Shown here: piece after piece, positions 58,625 to 64,000 of the stretch
How positions within the stretch are numbered: position 1 is the stretch's first letter
Layout: each line of letters begins with the position of its first letter
DNA from: an uncultured Elusimicrobiales bacterium
Lineage (GTDB): Bacteria > Elusimicrobiota > Elusimicrobia > Elusimicrobiales > Elusimicrobiaceae
Assembly: GCA_934662565.1 (NCBI GenBank)
Contig: CAKUKI010000002.1
Coordinates: forward strand, 62,001 to 126,000
DNA: 64,000 bases
Direction of reading: 5' to 3'
Made by a program: the position numbers and the translations under genes
Notes under the pieces: model-generated
Seen by the model: only the letters and a program-made list of their open reading frames with translations
Databases searched by the model: none
Told to the model about the DNA's origin: nothing

Positions 58625-60412
58625 CTATTGAATTTGCGCTACCGGGTGGCCGGTTTGTACTTGGTCGCCTTGTTTAACCAAGAAGGTCACCGTGCCCGCT
58701 TTGGGTGCGTTGACGGAGGTTTCCATTTTCATGGCTTCCATAACTAAAATTTCCTGACCTTCTTGCACCGCGTCGCCGTCTTTTACGCTAAAGCGCAAAA
58801 TAGCGCCGGGTACGGGGGCATTAATGGTGTCCGCCGCGCCGGAGGCCGGTTTAGCCGCAGTTTTGGCGGCCGGAGCCGCTTTGCCCAAGGAAATATCGTA
58901 GCGTTTCCCGTTGACGACGGCAGCGTTATCGCCGTCAAATTCCACCTGATAGGCCGTACCGTTTACGTTTACGCAAACAGGCGCGTTGGCGTCTTGTTTT
59001 TGTTTGGCCCAGCGGATACCGTTTACTTTGGCTTCGCCTTTTAAGAAGGTAATGCCTTTATCGGCGCAGGTGGCCACGATAAACGCGTTTTCGTCCGTCA
59101 CGGGCAGGCCGGCGGCTTTTAGTTTTTCAATAGCGGGTTTTAAGCCTTTTTTGGGGTCCGCGTCGTTAATTTCAAGCGGGGTTTTGGCGGTGGGTTCCAA
59201 GCCCAGTTGTTCACTGGCGGCTTTTACAACCATCGGGTCCGGCTCCACCGGAGTTTTACCAAAATAACCTAATACCATTTTGCCATAGCCGGGGGTAATT
59301 TTCTTCCAAGCGCCTTGCATGACGTTGGTATATGCCTGTTGAATGTAGAATTGGGAAACCGGCGTGACAGACGTGCCGAAACCGCCCAGTTTTACACATT
59401 CGCCCATGGCTTCCACCACTTCGGGGAAGCGGTTGAACGTGCCGTTATCGCGCATCATTTGCGTATTGGCCGTCAGCGCGCCACCCGGCAAGGGGGAGAA
59501 AGGAATAATCGGCAGTACGCGGCCCGCTTCGCCCAAGGATTCGTATTTGCTCATACATTCTTGAAATACGTTTTCGGCTTCTCTTATTTTGTGCGGGTCA
59601 ATATCCAAGGTATAATCCGTACCGCGCAGCGCGTGCCACATGGTCAGTACGTCGGGCTGGCAAGTGCCGCCGGAAACAGGCTGGAAGGAAAGGTCCAGCT
59701 GGTCCGCGCCCGCATGGATAGCTTCCAAGCAGCAGGCAATAGAGTTGCCGGCCGTTTCGTGCGTGTGGAACGCAATTTTGGTGCCTTGCGGGAGCATTTT
59801 GCGCGCAATGGCAATCGTGCGCCCCACGGTGGCCGGGGTGGAAGTGCCGGAGGCATCTTTGAAGCAGACGGAGTCAAACGGAACGCCGGAGTCTAAAATT
59901 TTGCGCAAGACTTTTTCGTAAAATTCCGGGGTGTGGATGGTGCCGGTGGTGTCCCACCCCGGAGCTAGGGACATCATGGTGACGGTAATTTCGTGCTTGA
60001 GGCCGGCTTCTACAATACATTTACCGGAATAAATCAGGTTGTTTACGTCATTTAAGGCGTCAAAGTTGCGGATGGTGGTGGTGCCGTGTTTTTTGAACAG
60101 TTGGGCATGGGCTTTAATTACGTCCGAAGATTGGCTTTCCAAGCCTACCACGTTTACACCGCGGGCGAGGGTTTGCAGGTTGGCATTCGGCCCGGCGGTT
60201 TTGCGGAAGGTGTCCATCATATCAAAGGCGTTTTCGTTGCAGTAAAAGAACAACGCCTGAAAGCGGGCCCCGCCGCCAAATTCCATGTGGGTAATCCCCG
60301 CGTGGCGGGCGGCTTCCACCGCCGGCATAAAATCCTTAGTCAGCACGCGCGCCCCGTAGGCGGATTGGAAGCCGTCACGGAAGGCGGTGAGCATAAAATT
60401 AACTTTCTTCAT
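58625..60412 (-). CDS. oadA: Oxaloacetate decarboxylase alpha subunit (carboxyltransferase plus biotin carrier)
   Basis: 595 residues. Carboxyltransferase TIM barrel ~5-290 with TAFRDGFQSAYGAR (metal Asp), the probable catalytic/carboxylated Lys in CFKDASGTSTP, and metal His in AFHTHETAGNS. A PYC_OADA-type conserved domain spans to ~470 (GFGTSVTPVSQFY, GYGKMVLGYFGKTP), then an Ala/Lys/Pro linker and biotinyl domain with EAMKMETS (biotin Lys562). It transfers CO2 from oxaloacetate to biotin. The N-terminal barrel departs from standard OadA in several loops, so methylmalonyl-type or another keto acid is possible. Confidence 0.88.
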   Translation of the reverse strand: MKKVNFMLTAFRDGFQSAYGARVLTKDFMPAVEAARHAGITHMEFGGGARFQALFFYCNENAFDMMDTFRKTAGPNANLQTLARGVNVVGLESQSSDVIKAHAQLFKKHGTTTIRNFDALNDVNNLIYSGKCIVEAGLKHEITVTMMSLAPGWDTTGTIHTPEFYEKVLRKILDSGVPFDSVCFKDASGTSTPATVGRTIAIARKMLPQGTKIAFHTHETAGNSIACCLEAIHAGADQLDLSFQPVSGGTCQPDVLTMWHALRGTDYTLDIDPHKIREAENVFQECMSKYESLGEAGRVLPIIPFSPLPGGALTANTQMMRDNGTFNRFPEVVEAMGECVKLGGFGTSVTPVSQFYIQQAYTNVMQGAWKKITPGYGKMVLGYFGKTPVEPDPMVVKAASEQLGLEPTAKTPLEINDADPKKGLKPAIEKLKAAGLPVTDENAFIVATCADKGITFLKGEAKVNGIRWAKQKQDANAPVCVNVNGTAYQVEFDGDNAAVVNGKRYDISLGKAAPAAKTAAKPASGAADTINAPVPGAILRFSVKDGDAVQEGQEILVMEAMKMETSVNAPKAGTVTFLVKQGDQVQTGHPVAQIQ

Positions 60413-60427
60413 TCTTTTTGTTTCCTC

Positions 60428-60670
60428 TTATTTTCCGGTAAGTCTTTTGGCGGCGGCAATGGCAATAGCTATAGCCGCGTTATCTGCGCGTACGGCCGTG
60501 GCGGCCGCGGCAGGCACAGGTTGGGGGAAGTATTTTTCAAGCACTTGAACCAACCACCCCAGCGCTTTCATAACAAAAACCAGCAGAATGAGAAATACAA
60601 ACACAACACTCATGCCGATTAGCGTTAAGTTCACGCTGTCCATCAGGGACGTGCTTTCTGCAAGATTCAT
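60428..60670 (-). CDS. oadG: Na+ pump decarboxylase gamma subunit (OadG family)
   Basis: 80 residues: one membrane helix at ~14-36 (LTLIGMSVVFVFLILLVFVM, family motif GMxxVFxxL), a short linker LVQVLEKYFPQ and an Ala-rich tail. It assembles the alpha and beta subunits and may bind Zn2+. Located 15 bp upstream of oadA; its start overlaps the birA stop by 4 nt. Size and position make the call firm despite low sequence content. Confidence 0.82.
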   Translation of the reverse strand: MNLAESTSLMDSVNLTLIGMSVVFVFLILLVFVMKALGWLVQVLEKYFPQPVPAAAATAVRADNAAIAIAIAAAKRLTGK

Positions 60671-61371
60671 GCGTTCATGTCTCCTATTGAAAATTCCCGC
60701 AAGCCCTCCGGCATTTTTACTACCAGAGTACCCGCGGAAGAAATGTTTTCGGCCACGCCAAAAAGTTTTTGGCCGCCGTTAGTAATAGAAATGGTTTTGC
60801 CCAAATAGGGAAACCACTTTTTATAATCCGCCGCAAAAGCGGCAAAGCCTTGCGTTAAGGCATTTTTTAAGCGGGCATTAAAAAGGGTTAAAACACGGTT
60901 TAACAGGGCGGATTTATCGGCCTGAATACCCAAGTTTTTAAGGGTGGCCGCCGGACGCCCCACATCCGGCAAGGCGTTTTGGTTTACATTAATGCCCACG
61001 CCCAACACCAGTGCATAAAAACGGTTTTGTTTTAATACGGCCTCACTTAAAATACCGCAAATTTTTTGTTCGTTTACCAGTACATCATTGGGCCATTTTA
61101 AGTGTGCATCCGCCCCCAGTTCCCGCACGGATTGGCAAACACTTACGGCCATCAGTTGGGTTAAATTTTGTAAATAGGCGCTTTGTTGCGGTTTTAATAA
61201 AAGGGAAAAATAAAGCCCGCCCGGTTGGGAAACCCACGTCCGGTCAAAACGGCCCCGCCCGGCGGTTTGCTCGTCGGCACAGACAACAGTTCCGTCCTCT
61301 AGCTCCTGCACGTGTGTTTTGGCATAAGCATTGGTAGAATTTAAGACGGGGAAATGCAAAACCGGATTCAT
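60667..61371 (-). CDS. birA: Biotin-protein ligase
   Basis: 234 residues, catalytic and C-terminal domains only, without the N-terminal helix-turn-helix of E. coli BirA, so it is not a repressor. Active-site segments: STNAYAK, ADEQTAGRGRFDRTW (GRGRxxR), LYFSLLL, LKWPNDVLVNEQKICGIL and VLGVGINVNQ. It attaches biotin to OadA Lys. Its cotranscription with oadGAB fits a dedicated module. Confidence 0.94.
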   Translation of the reverse strand: MNPVLHFPVLNSTNAYAKTHVQELEDGTVVCADEQTAGRGRFDRTWVSQPGGLYFSLLLKPQQSAYLQNLTQLMAVSVCQSVRELGADAHLKWPNDVLVNEQKICGILSEAVLKQNRFYALVLGVGINVNQNALPDVGRPAATLKNLGIQADKSALLNRVLTLFNARLKNALTQGFAAFAADYKKWFPYLGKTISITNGGQKLFGVAENISSAGTLVVKMPEGLREFSIGDMNA

Positions 61372-61414
61372 ACTTTCATTCTAACAAAAAAGGGCCCTGT
61401 CTGTGGCCTAAATT

Positions 61415-62338
61415 TTACCGTGCGTGCGCGGCGGCAAACAAAAGGGCGGTTTTCATACTGCCCGGGTCCGCCCGGTTCTGCCACGCAATATCAAAAGCGG
61501 TGCCGTGCGTGGGGGAAACCCGCAAAAACTGCAACCCCGCTGTAATATGTACAATAGGTTCCCGCGCGGCCAGTTTTAAGCCCAGCAAGGCTTGGTCGTG
61601 ATACAAACATAACAGGCCGTCAAATTTTCCCTTGGCGTGGGCCAGCCATAAACTGTCTATGGGATAAGGCCCGCTCACACGGAGCCCTTCTTGCTGTAAG
61701 GTTTTAATAGCCGGAGCCAGCACGGTGTTTTCCTCTTGCCCGAAGCGGCCGTTATCGCCCGCGTGCGGGTTGAGTGCGCTGACGGCTATTTGCGGGTTTG
61801 CTAGGTGTAAGCGTTTTAAGGCCGCGGCAAATTGGCGGGCCGTGTGCGTGACGCGCGCTTGAGTTAAAATGCGCGGCAAATCCGCCAGTGCAAAATGCTC
61901 GCTGACCAACGCACAGCGCAAGGGGCCGCTAATAAACATCATGAGCGCCTCCGGCCCGTAATAGCGGCGTAAAAATTCCGTATGTCCGGTAAATTCCACA
62001 CCAGCTAGTGCCCAACTTTGTTTGGAAATGGGGGCCGTCACTAACGCTTGCGCCTTTTTGCCGGCCGTTAGTTTACAGGCGGTTTGCAACGCCTTAAAAG
62101 ATACTTCCCCTGCCCAAGAACATGGCGCGTGCGGGGCGTTAAGCGCCGCTTGCGGATGTTCCACCGGCAGTAAGGCGGCTAAATCATCCGTAAATCCGGC
62201 CGCGTATAAGGTGGAGGGCTCCCCCACCACTATAAAGCTGGCGGCGGCCCGGACGGCGGGGTCTTGCAAGGCTTTTACGGTCACTTCCGGCCCGATACCC
62301 AGCGGGTCTCCGGCGGTGACGGCTAAAACGGGTTTCAT
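61415..62338 (-). CDS. pdxA: 4-hydroxythreonine-4-phosphate dehydrogenase
   Basis: 307 residues. Family opening VTAGDPLGIGPEV; metal His in FTGHTEFLRR, AVSALNPHAGDNGRFGQEE and LYHDQALLGLKL; end region SPTHGTAFDIA. Acts in the DXP-dependent branch of pyridoxal-phosphate synthesis, though PdxA-like paralogues also serve sugar-acid catabolism. PLP is needed by the glycogen phosphorylase at 1-2275. AGGAG site inside the terminator flank at 62345. Confidence 0.92.
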   Translation of the reverse strand: MKPVLAVTAGDPLGIGPEVTVKALQDPAVRAAASFIVVGEPSTLYAAGFTDDLAALLPVEHPQAALNAPHAPCSWAGEVSFKALQTACKLTAGKKAQALVTAPISKQSWALAGVEFTGHTEFLRRYYGPEALMMFISGPLRCALVSEHFALADLPRILTQARVTHTARQFAAALKRLHLANPQIAVSALNPHAGDNGRFGQEENTVLAPAIKTLQQEGLRVSGPYPIDSLWLAHAKGKFDGLLCLYHDQALLGLKLAAREPIVHITAGLQFLRVSPTHGTAFDIAWQNRADPGSMKTALLFAAAHAR

Positions 62339-62352
62339 AAATACTCCTAAAA

Positions 62353-62384
62353 AATAAAGGGAGACTAAATCTTCTCCCTTTATT
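62353..62384 (-). terminator. Terminator of the isomerase genes
   Basis: Twelve-base stem AATAAAGGGAGA / TCTCCCTTTATT with an 8-nt loop, followed on the minus strand by TTTT. A second palindrome ATAAATTTA-ACGCGC-TAAATTTAT (62387-62410) touches the stop codon of the upstream gene. Confidence 0.78.
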
Positions 62385-62406
62385 GTATAAATTTAACGCG
62401 CTAAAT

Positions 62407-63585
62407 TTATTTTTTGCTTTCTTTGGCCGGCTCTTTTTTAGCGGCTGCGTCTGCTTTGGCGGCCTCTTCCAATAGTTTGTCCGATTCAAACGTCTTGGTG
62501 ATTTTTACGTCTGCTTTATCGAACAATTCGCCAATATAAGTGGCCAAGGCGGTTTGGATTTTTTGTTGGGCCAAGTATTGGGCCAAATCCCGCTTGATGT
62601 CGTCATAGCCGATTTGTTTTTCGGCGCGTTTTTCTTTAATTTTAATAATGTGGAAGCCTACGTCCGTTTTAATCGGCGCGCTTACTTTACCAACCGGCAG
62701 AGAAAACGCCTGTTGGTCCAACGCTTTGGGGGCAATGCCTTTAATTAAAATCATATCTCCGCCACTGGCCAGTGCCGCTTTGTCTTCGGTATATTCCTTG
62801 ACTGCGGTGGAAAAATCTTTGCCGCCGTCCAATTCTTTTTTAATTTTTTGGGCGGTTTCTTCTTTGGCTTTTACGTCTTCTGGCTTCATGTCTTTGGTGA
62901 CGGCCAAATAAATATGCCCAATGCGTACTTGTTCGGCGGTGAGTTGTTTGAGCTTAACGGCAATAGCCATGGCTTCCTTAAAGCGGGCATGGTCTTTTTG
63001 CTCCAAGGCTTTCATTTTTTTGGTATTGTCTTTTAAGCAGATTTCCACGTCGTTATACAATGCTTTTACGTCTGCTTCTTCCACCGGTTTAACTGTGGTG
63101 GTAATACGCTGTTCCACCAGTTTGCGCACGGCGATATCTTTTTTGATTTTTTCCTTATACGTTTTTAAGCTCATGTGCTGCTTTTTGAGCGCTTCGGCAA
63201 AGCGTTTATCGGCCCCTTTGGGGTCTTCTTTGCCGGTTTTTTCGTCCACTACAAAGCGGGCTTTAATTTCGTTAATACCGGCATCAATATCGCTGTCTTT
63301 TACTTGAATTTTGGCTTCGTCTGCGGCTTGGTATAAAAGCTCTTTGGAAATAAGCTCTTTTAATACTTCCCGGCCCAGCACATCTTGCGCGTACGGCTGC
63401 TGCAAAATTTGCGGAGCGGCTACTTTATACTGCTCTACCACGCCGGACAGGTACGAGTCATATTCAGAACTTAAAACCGGCCGCCCGTTTACCGTAGCTA
63501 CCGACGATTCCATCACTTTGGCCTGCACCCCTACCCCTACTGCTAGGGCCAAGGCCAGTAAAGCTAATTTATTCATTTTTTTCAT
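62407..63585 (-). CDS. Exported SurA-like parvulin peptidyl-prolyl isomerase
   Basis: 392 residues from ATG 63585 (GAGGTGG upstream). Signal peptide LALLALALAVGVGVQA. N-terminal SurA-type helical chaperone domain (VATVNGRPVLSSEYDSYLSG), a linker, then one parvulin domain (~225-325: RIGHIYLAVTKDMKPEDV, DFSTAVKEYTEDKAALASGG, VSAPIKTDVGFHIIKI) and a Lys/Ala-rich tail. It should help fold outer-membrane proteins. It overlaps the upstream isomerase gene by 17 nt. Confidence 0.87.
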   Translation of the reverse strand: MKKMNKLALLALALAVGVGVQAKVMESSVATVNGRPVLSSEYDSYLSGVVEQYKVAAPQILQQPYAQDVLGREVLKELISKELLYQAADEAKIQVKDSDIDAGINEIKARFVVDEKTGKEDPKGADKRFAEALKKQHMSLKTYKEKIKKDIAVRKLVEQRITTTVKPVEEADVKALYNDVEICLKDNTKKMKALEQKDHARFKEAMAIAVKLKQLTAEQVRIGHIYLAVTKDMKPEDVKAKEETAQKIKKELDGGKDFSTAVKEYTEDKAALASGGDMILIKGIAPKALDQQAFSLPVGKVSAPIKTDVGFHIIKIKEKRAEKQIGYDDIKRDLAQYLAQQKIQTALATYIGELFDKADVKITKTFESDKLLEEAAKADAAAKKEPAKESKK

Positions 63586-64000
63586 ATACTGCCACCTCAT
63601 ATTTGTTTTTCAAAGAGTTTAATATGGCGTCTTCCTTTTGTGCTTGCAGAATGGCCCGTATGCGCGGGGCGGCATCTTTCAAAGAAAGGCGTTTTTCTCT
63701 GGTCTTCATTATTATATGAAATCCTTGCGCGGTTTTGATAAAACCTTGCACACTGCCGCTGGCACTATTGGCGGCAATTACTTCAATCTCCGGCAAAAAT
63801 TCCCCCGGCATAAAAGAAAATTCCTTCCCGCGTGCCATTTGGGGGGAAACGGAATACTGGCGCTCCATTTCTTTCCAGCGCGAGGGGGAACCTTTTAAGG
63901 TGCGCAGCACTTGGTCGGCCGTTTGCGCGTTGGAAATGATAATTTGTTTAATGGTCATTTCATACGGATATTTTTTGTAATAGGCGCTGATTTCTTCGTC
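63569..64000 (-). CDS. Second parvulin-type isomerase, 5' part outside the window
   Basis: The frame is open from the right edge: DEEISAYYKKYPYE precedes the first Met at 63958, so the internal Met is not the start. The visible 144 residues contain a parvulin domain without its beginning: IKQIIISNAQTADQVLRTLK, YSVSPQMARGKEFSFMPGEF, and VQGFIKTAQGFHIIMKTREK. The preceding EEISAYYKKY matches the usual SurA/PpiC linker, so it is probably a second exported isomerase. It overlaps the downstream isomerase by 17 nt. Confidence 0.8.
   Translation of the reverse strand, partial: DEEISAYYKKYPYEMTIKQIIISNAQTADQVLRTLKGSPSRWKEMERQYSVSPQMARGKEFSFMPGEFLPEIEVIAANSASGSVQGFIKTAQGFHIIMKTREKRLSLKDAAPRIRAILQAQKEDAILNSLKNKYEVAVYEKNE

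Overview
The window looks like chromosomal DNA of a diderm, anaerobic, fermentative bacterium. It carries lipid A, Lpt and Bam genes for an outer membrane, a biotin-dependent Na+-pumping decarboxylase, glycogen enzymes and nucleoside salvage. No respiratory genes, plasmid genes, phage genes or insertion sequences were seen. A lone type IV pilin-like protein with a C-terminal CxxxxxVCKSMGG signature, single Xer and DprA/ComM genes and many short lipoproteins suggest a gut-type Elusimicrobiota member. That placement is inference; no rRNA is present to test it.

Layout. 1-4.4 kb: start of an alpha-glucan phosphorylase (minus strand, runs off the left edge), a DUF1646 transporter, tRNA-Glu and an ankyrin lipoprotein. 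4.5-9.3 kb (plus): ychF, an RlmC/RlmD-type rRNA methyltransferase and a PcrA/UvrD helicase, then a ~500 bp non-coding direct-repeat array. 9.9-10.8 kb: an RDD membrane protein. 10.9-27 kb (minus): a 12-gene, ~16 kb run with no visible internal terminator, tpiA-deoC-(DnaA-like AAA+ protein)-two LPP20/FlgT-like lipoproteins-comM-dprA-topA-xer-ROK kinase-lptD-tdk. 27.2-34.7 kb (minus): an envelope operon bamA-ompH/skp-lpxD-lpxC-fabZ-lpxA-lpxI. 34.8-36.2 kb: rpmB, terC and tRNA-Thr. 36.3-39.7 kb (plus): a pair of exported TldD/PmbA-like proteins. 39.8-48.1 kb (minus): envelope genes (TPR lipoprotein, patatin, TolC, HAMP protein, beta-barrel-like protein, lipoprotein), an unrecognised 708-residue anchored protein and a trypsin-like protease. 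48.1-49.3 kb (plus): greA and a pilin. 49.3-53.1 kb (minus): a repeat-containing secreted protein, then a GH57 alpha-glucan enzyme with a DUF4912 protein. 53.3-57.4 kb: an EamA exporter diverging from a Zn/Mn ABC importer plus nth. 57.5-64 kb (minus): oadB-oadA-oadG-birA, pdxA and two parvulin isomerases, the last running off the right edge.

How the genes work together. The envelope operon makes the lipid A precursor and the barrel assembly machine, lptD delivers LPS, and the SurA-like isomerases and Skp-like protein would chaperone barrels. The phosphorylase and the GH57/DUF4912 pair handle alpha-glucan storage. OadABG with BirA forms a self-contained biotin/Na+ energy module. tdk, deoC and tpiA link deoxynucleoside salvage to glycolysis. 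DprA, ComM and the pilin are consistent with natural transformation, but that remains inference.

The least-explained parts are the DnaA-like AAA+ protein with its two lipoproteins (20.5-25.6 kb), the exported TldD-like pair (36.3-39.7 kb), the repeat array (9.36-9.86 kb), and several operator-like palindromes in front of the glycan operon, the pilin gene and the metal-uptake genes. All motif, promoter and terminator calls were made by eye.
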